Program-made: the position numbers and the translations under genes
Shown: positions 10,347 to 23,700 of the stretch, piece after piece
Layout of the letters: the number at the start of each line of letters is the position of its first letter
Position numbering within the stretch: position 1 is the stretch's first letter
From: Trichuris trichiura
Lineage: Eukaryota; Nematoda; Enoplea; Trichinellida; Trichuridae
Direction: 5' to 3'
Assembly (NCBI GenBank): GCA_037903355.1
Contig: JBAJFE010000060.1
Coordinates: 868,001 to 932,000 of the forward strand
Length of the DNA: 64,000 nucleotides
The notes under the pieces: generated by a model
Told to the model about the DNA's origin: nothing
What the model saw: only the letters and a program-made list of their open reading frames with translations
Database searches by the model: none

Positions 10347-13300
10347 ATGGAAAAAGGCAATTCTTCACCGGAAGGCGGAGAGCAGTCGTCACCCACAGCT
10401 GCCAAAGGAAGTTCAAAGAAATCGCCTGTGTCTAGAAACGGTACTCCCGTAGCCCAACGTGTCACATCCAAGGCTGCTCATAGAAACAGCAAAGATAAAA
10501 TGGTTCAAGCGAATAGACTATCAATACAAAGGGAAACGGGCAGTCAGTCTGTTGAAAATGCGAAGACAAGTAAGGATGGGTCATCGCAAGGTGAAGCGCC
10601 ATCAGCCCAAGAGGCAAACATCCAACAAGAAGAGCAAGCTGGAGAACTGAACGCGGGCGAACCGGAAGCTAGAAACACCGTTGTTAACGAACTTATCCCA
10701 TCCGTATACATGGCTGCCAGTTTGCCAATTGAAACGCGCATTCAACCTATGAGAATGTTGACTGGAAAAGTTGGCGATAGTCGTCCAACGACCAGGAGTG
10801 GCACACGACCGGATTTATCTAACGTATCTCATCCAATGGCTCCTCTGCCACCCGATTCTTGTCGAACGATGAAGAGAGTTTCAACGCACGTCGACTCGGG
10901 AACGGACAATCCAAAGTACGATCTGCTACGTCTCCATTCGCCGACGGGCGAGCCGGTTCCGAACGCGAACACAATCCTTTTTTGGATGCAGAATGGCGAA
11001 TGGGACAAAGTATGCCATCATCTGGCTAAGGCGGAAAAAGAATTTTTCAATTCCAATCTTACCGACGAGGTAAAAAGAGACACTATCTTTTTTTTGCTAT
11101 TTGGTTTATTTCTGTTCCATATTTCCCCACAAAGAAAGCAACTATCGACATGTCATTGAGTATGTCAATCTTTTAGAACGGCTGTACGCTATTGCAGCTT
11201 GCAGTTAAAGCGGATCAAAGTGACGCGGTGAGGCAACTCCTTCGTCTTAATGCTGACGTGAACGCAAAATCATTGGTGACATATATATTATCAAACTTTC
11301 GGATGACGTTATTGTTCAAGGACGATTTTTAGAGCGGAGATACGGCTATCCAAATAGCCGCCGAAAATGCGAAGGAAGAAATTATGGAACTTCTGCTGGA
11401 TCACGGAGCTAATCCATACGACAAAGATGTATTGTCTTTTGACCAAACGTGGAAGAAGAAATAGCATCTCTTCTTTTAGCCTTTAGGCAGAAGTCTGCTG
11501 CATAAGGTTGCACTCAGACCGCCGGATGTATCCTCCGCCTTAGTGGGACTTTTATTGAGGCAGCCGTACGAGGAGTCCAAAGAAGACCCAATCTTGGCAA
11601 TAGACAAAGTGTGACCTTCAAGGAACTTGAACGCCTTTGTTATATGCTCTTAATTTGATTAAGGATGGAAATATCCCTTTTCTTACGGCTTGTGAACAAG
11701 GCAACGCGACAGCTTGCAAAGAGCTTTTGGTTCGTTGTAAGGAAGAGCAGCTGAATGCTGTGAATCCAGTTAAGTCGACTTACAACGCAAAGCATAAGTT
11801 ATTTTTGAATCTTGCAGGCAACTGGCAATAGTCCATTGCATATTGCATGCTTGAACCGGAATGCCGAACTGCTTAGATTGCTTGTCGAGCAAAGCCCCAA
11901 TTGCAATGCTAAAAATGTGGGTGAAAAGTTTTTGCGTCACTATTGTTAGATTGGAAATTGTTTCTTTGTTTTGTTTTATTAGCTTGAAGGTCAGACGGCT
12001 CTTCACGTTGCCGCCAGTACAGGTGAGGAGCAATTGCTGCGTTTATTGTACAAGCTGAAGCCTGACCCGAACACTGGAGATAAGGTTAGCTTATGTGGAA
12101 GATATAGAGGATGTGCTGAGCGCTACAATTTCAGAATGACAAAACTCCGGTGCACATTGCGGCCGAATTAGGTTTGACGTCGACGGTGGAAATTTTGGCG
12201 GATAAATTCAAAGCTTCCATTTTGGCTAGGACAAAGGTATTCCGTTTGAGAACTTTTGGAATGCTTATTTTGGTTTTTGTAGGACGGAAGTACCCTTATG
12301 CATATTGCGGCAAGCCACGGTCACGACGAAACAGCTTTGGCTTTGCTGAAAAGAGGGGTTCCTCTGTTCATGCCAAATCGAGTTAACCTTTAATGGTTGT
12401 TTTCTTGTTTAAGTAATTTTCCGTTGCAGAATGGAGGCTTAGCGTTGCACAGCGCCGCTCGACTTGGCCACTTAGCTGTTGTTCGTGCATTGCTTAACAA
12501 AGGTGCTCCAATAGATTTCAAAACTAAGGTTCGTACGTCAAAATATAATTACCTACTGGCTTGTTTTAACGTAATTGGAATTTTAGAAAGGTTACACAGC
12601 CTTGCATGTTGCAGTTAAGGCTTGTCGACCAGAGGTAGTCGAATATTTACTCGGTTACGGCGCGGACGTTCACGCAAAAGGCGGTTCCTTGGATAAGACC
12701 CCACTACACTGCGCTGCTTCTTTGTCAGGAGCAAAAGCAGTCCAGTGCGCTGACATGTTAGTTAAAAGTGGAGCTGACGCCAATGCTTTACTTTTGGTTC
12801 AACGACGAAGGCTTGCATAATCACATTTGGATAGCGTTTTTTTTCAGAACGGCGAAACTGCCCTTCATTTAGCCTGTCGCACCGGCGACGAAGACATGGT
12901 CGACTTGCTGTTAGCTGAGGAAAGTAATCCTTCCATTGTTTCAAATGTAAGCACATTAAACTTAAGAAACCAAATTTTGTTTAAATTGGAACTGCCCGCG
13001 TTTCTTATTGCGCAGACGTATTTTGTCTTTTAGTATGGAGAAACGGCGCTGCATGTTGCAGTGAAAAATTGCTTCCTTACTATAACTAAGAAGCTGGTCG
13101 ACTTTGCTGGCAGCTCGAATGAAGAGAATGCCGTCAAACTGGTTCGTCTTCAAACGAACGTAAGCTCTTATGCCTTTTTTCCAAGTCCGCTTTGGTGGTT
13201 TGAAGCATGCAGTTGGTTTTGTAGAGGGCAGTACAGCTTCTTTTGCCAACTCGAGATGGCCAATCAGATTTCACTACCCGTTATAGTTTTGCGCCCTGAA

Positions 13301-16300
13301 GCCTAAGCTCAAGCTTAACATTAAACTTGTGGACACATACGCGGTATAGGGGCCATTATATATGTAGGTATGATTGGGCGTTACTGGGTTGAATAGATGA
13401 GTGAGTCGAGAGTCAAACTAGCCCTGTGGCCTAGGTTACACGGCTCTCCTGGATATGCCTTTCCGTGGTAGCGGAGCAGAGAAACCTGATTGGCCACAAG
13501 AAGCGGAGTTTTTGCTGTAAGAAAACATATGTAATTGAAAGGTATCCTTTATTTAGCAGCACTAAACGCATTACTCTTAAAAGGCGTCCCTCGCGATGCG
13601 TTTTAGTTCCTTTCGAATTTTTACCGCCATCGCTTAAAAGTTTAAGCTCATCAACTTTATAAGGTCATCATGGTTAGGAATTTTTTCATTGTTTGATCAT
13701 TTGGTATTGTATAGTATCTCTTCAGCTGTGTGTTGGCTTCTGTTTAAAGAGAAGGTTGATGGTATTACTACGAACATTGAGGCATGGAACAGATGCGATG
13801 GTTAATTCTTTTCAAAGCAGTTAGAAAGAGCGCACGTTCGTCTATGCCATAGTTTCTCAACCTTTTTTGCGCCAGGGCCCCCCTGGGCTTTGTCAGGGCC
13901 CACCAGGGCCCCCCTAGACTCGCCAGGGCCCCCAGATGGCGCAGGACGGTTTGGTCAACGCTGATTGGTCCTTTTTACTCTTACACGGACTGGACGCATG
14001 GCAGGCGCCCGTTGATCTTGTGTAGCGACCTTACAGTTATGTTTGACTGTTCGCAGTGGTCAAGCGAAAAGCGCATGCTTGTAGTTCACCTGATCTTCGC
14101 TCAGCACCTGCAACGTTGACTGGTGCTTCTTCCGCCGCGGAAAAGTTGCCGGAACTTGTCGTATCCGTTTTTTGCCTTTATTACTGTTCGCAAGAGCTTG
14201 GACTGCGTTCATAGAAAAGGGGCAATGCAATTCCTGTATATAGCTTTATGGCACCTTTATGTATCGCCAAATAAGCAAATGACTAATGCAACGACTGGAT
14301 TTGCCGCGACGAAACTAACTTCTGGACGTTCGGCTTGAAATTAGTGAGGCGCAGTCGCAGGTCTCCTCGCTTTGCTATTTGCAATCGGTTTCTCTTTTTC
14401 GTCAGGAGGTCCGCGACTACGCTAAACCCCCTTTCGGCCGGATATGTCGAAGGAAAGGCGATCAGCAATTTGCGCGCGATGTTCCATAAGCCTGGGTATG
14501 ATTCTGCAATGCCTCGTTGAAGCCAGAAGGCTTGGTAGCCATTCTTTAAAAATTTCACCTTTAATTCTTCGTTCGCCTGCAGTTCCACAAGTTCTTCCTG
14601 TAGTTCTAGCTCCGCGGCGTCCGCGGCTGAAAAGGGGTCAATTACCCAGCTTGGCACTTCCATGCCAAGAATATCCTCATACCGTGCGGAAAGATCATGG
14701 TGCAGCATGTCTAGGTGCTGGCAGTAGGCTTCGACATCGTCATCTTTGATCTCCACCTTTTCTTGCAAGGCGCAAAGGTTTGGAAACTGGCCTAGCTCTC
14801 TACGTGCCAAATTGCGCCTGAACAAAGGAAGTTTTCTGACGAACCCGCACACAGCGGCTTTTGTCGTGATTTGATTAAGTTCGTCTCCCTGGAGAAGAAG
14901 ATTCATCTCGTTGAACTTAAAATACAAATCTGCCAAGTAGGCTATGTCGGACTCACGTTTCTTCAGGTTTTCACACAAGGCATTGTCGTGGGAAGCGAAA
15001 AATTCTACAACCGCTTCGAAAAGGCAATAAAATCGCGTAAGACAGGCGCCCTTTGAAAGCCATCGCACCTCGGTGTGCAGGAGCAAACGACTGTATTCTG
15101 CGTCGCTTTCTTCGCACAACTGTCTGAACAACCTGTCATTGAGCGGACTGCTTTTGATTTTGTTGATCGCATTTATTACTAACCGTAACGAAGAATTCAG
15201 CCGATTGCTGAGACGCTTTGCTGCCAAATGTTCTCTGTGGATCACACAGTGAACCGCGACGATATCCGGCAGATTTGTTTTAAATGCGCAATGAAGCCAC
15301 GCTGCCTTCCCGTCATCGCCGGCGCTCCGTCAGTGGCTACTGCGGTTATATTTGAAAGCGGTATTTCTTTTTCCTCAAAGAAGTCTTTTAGGACGAGGAA
15401 AATCGATTCCCCTCTCGTGTCAGTTACCAATTCCTTCGCGAAAAGCATTTCCTGAACCACTTGCTCCGCTTTTATGAATCGCACATAGGCCAAAAGGAGA
15501 GCCTCATTGCCGGGTAGGATGGACTCGTCAAGTTGTAGCGAGAATTGCGTGGTTTTTAGAAACTCGCACAGCGTTTGCTCAACATCCGCAGCCATATCAT
15601 CGATACGACGCTGGACAGTGTCGTTACTGAGGGAAACCTTCTTGATTACGTCTGCAGCAGGTATATGTAATACTGTGTTAAGCACTTCACTTACTACTGG
15701 AATCAGAAGTTCTTCTCCGATGGTGTGCGCTTTACCGCTTTTCGCGATCAGCAAAGAAATATTACATGACGCAAGCAGGCCATCGTGCTCTTGCGTTCTC
15801 GACGTCGATGGAAGCGATCTATCCAATTTAGGGCGCCTGAGAAATCTTTCGTGGAGCGATTGAAAATACGCCAGATTCTTGTTGGCTTTATCTGGATGTA
15901 TATTGTGCAAATGTTTGACCATCTTACAGGGTCTCATCGACTCATTTGAAAACTTCCTCTCACATAACAGACACATCGGAGCCTTCATGTTACCAGGCGA
16001 CGCAACGAAACCATACTTCAGATATTCAGCATTGTACTGCCGGCACTTTTTCTTGCTTTCTGACATGATTCAATCTGTAAAAATTTATTTCTTCCAAATG
16101 GCGAATTGAGCGCACTGCAATTGCAGTTCCTTAGCCAATACTAACACTGTTGCAGTAGCAAACGTGAAATGACCACCGAAAGTCCGTTTTTCAAGACTTC
16201 TTTCCTCGCATTTGCTGGTGCGCAACTCCTGTTTTGTCTACTATACTTCCTTAGGAATAGAACTGATAACTGTTTTTAAATCACAACCTCAGGAACCGCG

Positions 16301-17704
16301 CCTACTTACTAGGTACCCGTTCCCTTCTATTGCATTTTTGATAAGGTTGTACAAACGATTTCACTTACGTGAGTCTGTGACGAAGGGCTAATACTGTAGC
16401 AGACGGTCACCACAAAATGACCACTTCGGCAGTCGAGTACAGCAACTAATACCAGCAATTCAACGGAGGAACGAAAGACCGAGACGACTGACTGACGCGC
16501 GCTCTCACTGGAACAGAAGATCTTGTCTGCTAGTGCTCACAGCTTTCTTGCTTTGGCCGCTCCTGTCGCGCCGCCTAGAATCCGCGTGAATAATAGAAAA
16601 GGATCACTACAAATGCTGTTTGTTCAGCGCATACCAGGGAGAAAGGAATGGTAGGGTACGCTTCTATGAGTTGGCGCCTTTATGAGTCGAGGGAAAAGGT
16701 AGAGAATGTGCGACGGAAAAGCCGTACGTACGGGAATATATTACCGGCTGCTATTGTGTTACGAACGATCGGATGGAATGAGTTGTTCTGTGTTGGGGAA
16801 TAGCCCCCAAACACAAGTCAGTAAGAGTGACTCGCGGCGCAGGCAATTATCAGCCTACGCACGGGCCATTATTCACTGCAGAGCAGGAATTTATACTTTG
16901 CGAACGCAGACGTTTCTCTTTTCTGTACTGTTCTCTCTCTCTCTTCGCGTGTGCCCGTTCAGATCAGTTGCTTGCTCTGCTGCGCTGCTTTTGTAATTAA
17001 ACTGTTCCAGCTTCGTGCCAGCCTGGAATATCTCATTTCCAACATTTTGAAATTCCGTTCACAAAAACTGAAGGGCACAGCGCTTCTTTGCACTGCACGA
17101 GAAAAATAGAATAACAAATTTTTATGGGTTGATAGAAGGGTGTGCAGATGGAACACTTTTCCGCGAACTGCTCCCTACCGAAAGGTCATGGGCTTTTTAG
17201 AAGCACGCCAAGCACAGAGACTTTTCAGAAGCATACCGGGCAAGAGGGAATGTAAAAGCATGTTTTTCATTGGCTCACAGAGAAGAAAGAAAACGTCAAA
17301 ACGTCCTGACTTCGCAATGGTACATTCTCTGTTGGGCTGTCAACGCCTTCTCATTAGTGAAAAATAGGCCCACCGTATTACTTTCCTACGCTACGTATTA
17401 CAGCTGAACTGCTGACTGGGACAATCTCTTGCGGCATTTTCTTCTAGGGCCCCCTCCAGGGCCCCCCTAAAATCTGCAAGGGCCCCCCAGGGGGGCCCCA
17501 GGGCCCCGGTTGAGAAACACTGGTCTATGCTTTGCTTAATATTATCACTTCATTCTAGTTTTGCTGTTCTAGTGCTTCAAAGCAGTGTTTAGGGAAACGT
17601 AATTTGACAATCACAAATAAAGTCTGTAAGTACGCTTAAAATTTACCAAATAATTATGTCATGCAATAGATCTATTCGTTTCTCACTGAAGTTTTCTGCT
17701 AGCA

Positions 17705-17785
<81 letters not shown>

Positions 17786-20700
17786 TTATCATTATCTATA
17801 GTTTTTCTCAGAGAAAAACCGCTTTGTAATGGTGTGACGTCCCATGGAAAGCATACTGAAGCTTTCAGGACGCTTCCGCTCCCGCCCTCAACGCAACGCG
17901 CATTCTGATGTCTTAATGCTGATATTATTATCAGCTGTAATGTTCAATGCGGTCAATTTCGTTCGATTCGAATTAATCCATTCCCGCTATCCTAAATCAA
18001 ATGCATAAACTGTGTGGCGTGGTTTTTCAACATACATACAAGGTAATCTTGTTGTTCTCGGAGTGAAATTAGTTATGATAGCCTAACTTAAAAATTTTTT
18101 GTATTTTTGAAAGGTTACTGTATTGAGGCGTTTTGATCTTCATGTTCTACTCAGGTGTTTTTAAACATGCTTTCGTTCTTAGGGAGTAAAGTGTGCCTGC
18201 AAGTGACGAAAAATAATCAGACAAGAAAGAGGATAGCAATAATGCTTAATTAAGTCGCTTTGATGGATTTAAACAGTCATTTTTGTGCTTCATTTTTTCG
18301 CTCACGATTAAGAACTGAGAATGCAACTTGGCCGTTTATTCAACAAAATTCAGTATAAGGCAAAGTATAGGTAGAATTTTATAAAAAGGAGACAATATTT
18401 TGTCAAAAGCGTACGGTTGACTCTTCCTGCGTGTTAATAGAATATGGCCGTTTAGACAGCACACACTGCTTTGCACTACGCTGCTGCTGTTGACCCTTCC
18501 GTATGGAGAAGAAAGGGCGACGACGTTACCGCTTCAAGTATATTGTTGGAACACGGCGCAGATATATCAGTCGTTACAAATACGGTGAAAAATTTTATTC
18601 CAATCGTCATTATCATTCATTTCTCAGGTTGGTTCACTTTTAGACTGGTGAGAATGTATTGCACTGTTTGGCAAAGTCAGGCAATCACAAAATATTTGCA
18701 TGCATCGTGGAAAAGGTTGGAATTGGCGGTATGCAAGTTGCTCTTAATAAGCAAAACAAGGTAATCGAGCACTTCGGGACGCGTTTTGCTCGTTGGTTGG
18801 TTTAAAAAATGAAAAGAAAGTTTAGAATGGAAGGTCACCGCTACTTGAGGCTTGCAGCAATGGCCACACGAAAATTGTGGAATTGCTTCTTCAACACAAC
18901 GCCCGAATTGACGTGTTCGACGAGGTTAGCGAAGAAGCTTTTTACGTTATCACTGCTCGCTTTGGTCTTATCGCTTTCGCCTAATAGAGTGGCAGAACAT
19001 CGTTGCATATGGCTGCCGAAAATGGTCACGTTGAGCTGTGCGATCTTTTAATTCGAAATAGGGCGTTTATCAACAGCAAAACGAAAAATGGATTCACGCC
19101 GCTACACTTTGCTGCCATGGAAGGCCATAAGGCTGTTGTGGAACTGCTTACCTTAAAGCACAACGCTCCCGTGGACGTTATAAATATGGTAGGAATGAAT
19201 TGGAATGAAATTTTGCTAGCAGTTGTTGCTTTTAGGAAAATCAAACACCATTGCACGTAGCAGCTCAGGCTGGTCAAATGGCTATATGCGCTTTTCTACT
19301 AAGCCAGGGCGCCGACGCCGCTGCCAGGGATGTTCACGGAAGAACGCCTCTCCATTTGGCTGCCGAAAATGATCACCCGCAAATTGTACAAATATTTCTT
19401 AAGAGCAACGTTGATCCCAGCTCATTAAGCGCCACGGTGAACAGCCGCGAACGTTACGGATCTTTACTGCTAATGCCATTTGTTCTCAGGACGTGAACGG
19501 ATTGACTTGCGCTCACATAGCTGCCATGAAAGGAAGTCTGGCTGTCATTAATAAATTAATGGCAATTGATAAGAATACCGTTACAATGGCAAAAACAAAG
19601 GTTTCTGCCTTCCTGCATTATATTATTTTAGACCGTCCATTTTTTCTATCTTTCTTAGGATACTGGATCAACAGCCTTGCATATGGCTTCCGCTGGTGGT
19701 CATAAGGACGTGGTTAAAGCGTTGCTTGCAGGTGGTGCGAGTCCGCTGGAAGAAACTCACGTGAGATCATAGCGCCTTTTCAAACGTTCTCCAAACAGTT
19801 ATAACGGGCTGTCTTCTTTCCTTCAGGACGGCATGTTAGCTTTACAGCTTGCGGCAAAGAATGGATGGACTGAAATCTTAGACGTGATCGATATGGAACT
19901 ATGGGGAAAGTGCAGCCAAAAGGCAATGATATTTTAAATCGAACTTTTGCTCATTCTGCTACTTTTGCGTAAATCGTAGGTGTTCGTGCGTACCTGCTTA
20001 TTCATAAGTTACAGTAAGTCAACGTAAACACCTCTGTGCAGGCTAACATAGAAAATGGACATGATTTACAAAGTTAGCAGCGTTTTTCCAATTCTTAACG
20101 CGGATAAAGTTTTTTTAAAGGATTTTTTAACTTTTCGCGACGAAATTCTGTTAGCGAATGGGTAAAGTTGCTTGGAAGTCAGAAAGGCAGTAACAAAGCA
20201 AAGTAAATTTTACCTTTTAAAAGCTGATGCTAACAATTACAATAAAAATTATTGTTTTCTTATTGAAGTATTAGATGAGATAGGTGGGAAAACATCAGTA
20301 GAGCTAAGATGATTCCGCTGTCGTAAGTCGTGCGCATTTTTGAAGTTTATAAAAAAAATGGAATCAGTCGTTATGTTAATTTTTAGTAGTCGCTTTTGAT
20401 TATGCGTTTTAAGGTGTAACTTTTTATAGACCGGATTGAATGCGTTGCATGTTGCCGCCTTTTATGGTCAGCGCGAATTCTCGCAGGCTATGTTGGGCAG
20501 CGTTTCGGCAACTTGCAAGTCGGCAGCGACAACCAAAGGAAACCAATTCTTAGGATCAGAGTTGGCTTTTGAGGTCAGAGGTGAACAAGTGCAGTGTCAG
20601 AGTTTTCTTAGGTTTTTCTTTAAAAAATAGTATTCCTTTACGCCTTTACACATGGCGGCCATGTCTGGCGACGAAGGTCTTGTTCGTATGCTACTTAACG

Positions 20701-23700
20701 TTCCCGGCGTTCAAGTCGATGTATCTACTGCTGTGATGGTTAGTAGTCGACTTAATGTGGTCAACCGAAAACTTAAATGCTATTTCTTCAAAGCATTTAA
20801 CTCCCCTCCATTTGGCAGCTCAGTCGGGTCACTTGGCGGTCGCTGGTCAGTTGCTGAGCAGGTCGACGTCACAAGTGCACATAAAAGACAACAAAGGACG
20901 AACGGCATTGCATTTAGCGGCTAGTAGAGGTCATTACGACATTATATCCTTACTGGTTTCCCAAGGATCTGACGTCAACAGCGACGATTTAGTATTTCTC
21001 TTTCTCCTGTTACTCCGCTGGCTTAGTGACGTCATAGATGTTAAGGAGGGATGGACGGCACTTCATTACGCAACCAATGCCGGTCATTTGGACGTTATAA
21101 AGTTTTTGATCGAAAGTGGCGCAGATCCAAGCAGCGAAAGCCTTTCTGGCAAAATTCCAATGTCTCTAGCCGCGGCCAATAACCATATAGAACCTTTGCG
21201 CTTCCTACTTCGACAGAAGCACAACACCTATCAGTTAGTGGAAGATAAGAAGGTATTGAATTCAACTTTTTTTACTTGCTTTTATTGCTCTATTAACATA
21301 CTGGCAGTAAGTCTATCTAATGGTAGCCTTATGCAGCGGAACAATTATGATCATTTTTAATTTGCCGTCGTTCGTGTATGAATATTAATTAGTGGGGCTC
21401 GTAATCCTGAAAATTAAAATCCCTAAAGTCGTCAACCTGAAGTGGCGCTTGCTTTTTAGCGCTTTTGCAGTTGCAGCTGTTCACATCTTCAGCGCATAAG
21501 GAATCCTCGTGCGCTGAAGACAGCAGCAGACGATTCCCGAAAACTTCGCGAAGTACACATTTCACGGGTCGAACTTCCGTAATAACATTGAGAACCTGTT
21601 ACACGATACTTACGCAAAGGCATGTTCCAAAGCGCGTAAAATCCCGAATTCCGATGCGTATATGGCCCTAAGCCTTCCGGTTTGCTTTGGCGAATTGTAA
21701 TAATTATGAGGTTATGCTAATTTCGTGTTTAAACTTTACTTAAGTACCATTTGCTTGCAGTTCCTGTTCGACATGATGGTATGCGGCAAAAAGTATGACA
21801 ACATTCCGTTGAAAGATTTCATATTGAATTCGCCGGCTCCAGTTGATACCGCTGTTCAGCTGAGCAGCTTCTATAGGTCGTTTGCCAACAAAGAAAAGGA
21901 AAGAACAAAAGACCTTAATAGCGTTGCGGAACTTTGCGAAAATATTGCCACCGAGCTGTTGTCCATTGCGGCGGCTGAACATAATCCGGCGCTCATTTTA
22001 AAAGCCCATAACAAACGTGGTCAACCGTTTATTGACGCGCTTATAGAGCATAATCAGAAGATTGTTGTTTCGCATCCGTCTGTTCAACGTTATTTAACGG
22101 AAGTGTGGAATGGCGGCATCACTTGGAGCTCTTGGAAATTAACTATGTTTTTTTTCCTCGTTTTAGTCTGCCCGCCGGCATGGTTCTTCTTCAGCTTACC
22201 TTTAAATTATCGAATTAATGAAGCGCCGGTGATCAAGTTCTCCTGCCATCTCGTCTCGCATATCCTTTTTACTTGGTTGCTTACAATGGAAACGCTGCGG
22301 GTATATCGACCATTGTATGAAATTACAAGTCCGGTTCCAACGCCAGTTGAATTCTTTCTTCTGCTTTGGTTGAGCGGAAAGCTAGTTGCCGAACTATCCC
22401 AAATGGATGGCTTCACGTCACGCTTTTCAAGCCTGTTTACTTTACTCTTCAGCAGCGTCGCTATGGTCATTCATATATTCGCGTTCATATATCCCATTGT
22501 TTTTATGAACAAAGCATCCGAAGACGAAAAGCTTTTATACACGCACACATTGCTGTACGTAAAGAATCAACTGTTCGCAGCGGTGCTTCTGGTCACTTTT
22601 ATGCACTATTTGGAATTCTTGACGGTGCATCATTTGTTTGGCCCGTGGGCAGTTATTATAAGAAATCTTATGTACGACTTGACTCGATTTTTGGTCATTA
22701 TGTTCTTGTTTATGACCGGTTTCACCGTACACGTTACATCCGTTTTCCAGCCGGCTTACGCTGTTCCCGACGGGGTGGGATCATTGGGTATGCCTGAACT
22801 GACGGATGTTGCTGAAATGATGTTTTTCTCCTTATTTGGCATGGTCAGCGTTGAGACGTTGCCTCCGGTCCATCTTACTCCTCCAGTTGCTCTCATTATT
22901 ATTAAGATGGTCTACGCAAGTTACTTAATCGTTACGGTTATTGTGCTTATCAATTTGTTGATTGCTATGATGTCCGACACGTATCAGCGAATCCAAGCTC
23001 AGTCGGATATTGAATGGAAATTTGGACGAGCAAAACTTATTAGAGAAATGAACAAAAAGTCTGCCGCTCCTGCTCCTGTCAATATACTTACTAAACTATT
23101 CATCACAGTGAAAGTTGCTTTGAAGAATAAGTGTAAGTATTGACTCGTTGCTGGAATAGGCTGATTCAATAAGCAAACCAACTTTTCATATGGCTTGCTC
23201 GCTTCAGCTTGGCTACAGGCATTTATAAATTTTGTTCAGGTATTCTTTGTACCGAAAAAGCCCAAGCGGATATGCTAATGGAAGAAAATGTCGATTCTTA
23301 CAATGCCTTCGAAAGCTGTGTCCGAGTACACGAAGAAAAAGCAAGTAAGTGATCACGCGCTAAGATGGTACCGTTCAGAACGTAGCTTTGAATTACCATC
23401 CTTAATTATCCTTTTTTAAACATACCGTATGACAAATTTTCCGCCGCATAAAAAAGGCTCATTCGAAGTGGTTCAAAAAAAAGGGTTCTCCTTTAACTAG
23501 TTAGAATGATGAAAGCGTCACTGCATTAATACTTTTGCCGCAGACGACTTTGATATAGTACAGTTTTGCGAACAGCCGTATGCCCTGTGACGTCATGATT
23601 TATTTTTTATTAATAAGCTTGTTTATCTCTTTTCAACTAAGTTATTTCTAATCTAGAGGACAACGCCTTTGTTTCCATTGAAACACCGACTCGGGAATCA

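Larger units (their letters stand above)
13160..18455 (+). other. trp-4 intron 13, enlarged by transposon and microsatellite
   Basis: This intron is 5.3 kb, while most trp-4 introns are 46-75 nt. It holds the hAT element (13848-17522) and an AAT microsatellite (17706-17785). The joint VRLQTN|TAHTALHYA keeps phase 0 and matches the NOMPC repeat length, so no exon seems to be missing. Confidence 0.8.

Noticed and set aside
10347..10349. Alternative upstream start (TTG at 10323) for trp-4
   Set aside because: The frame is open upstream, but the first ATG is at 10347 and TTG starts are not expected in this kind of gene.
13223..13295. Possible extra trp-4 exon after TTTTGTAG
   Set aside because: It would add residues with no place in the ankyrin repeat; exon 13 joins exon 14 directly in phase 0 with correct repeat length.
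20755..21360. 201-codon frame through trp-4 exons 24-25
   Set aside because: It runs through the 54-nt stop-free intron and past the exon 25 donor; the family alignment requires removal of both.
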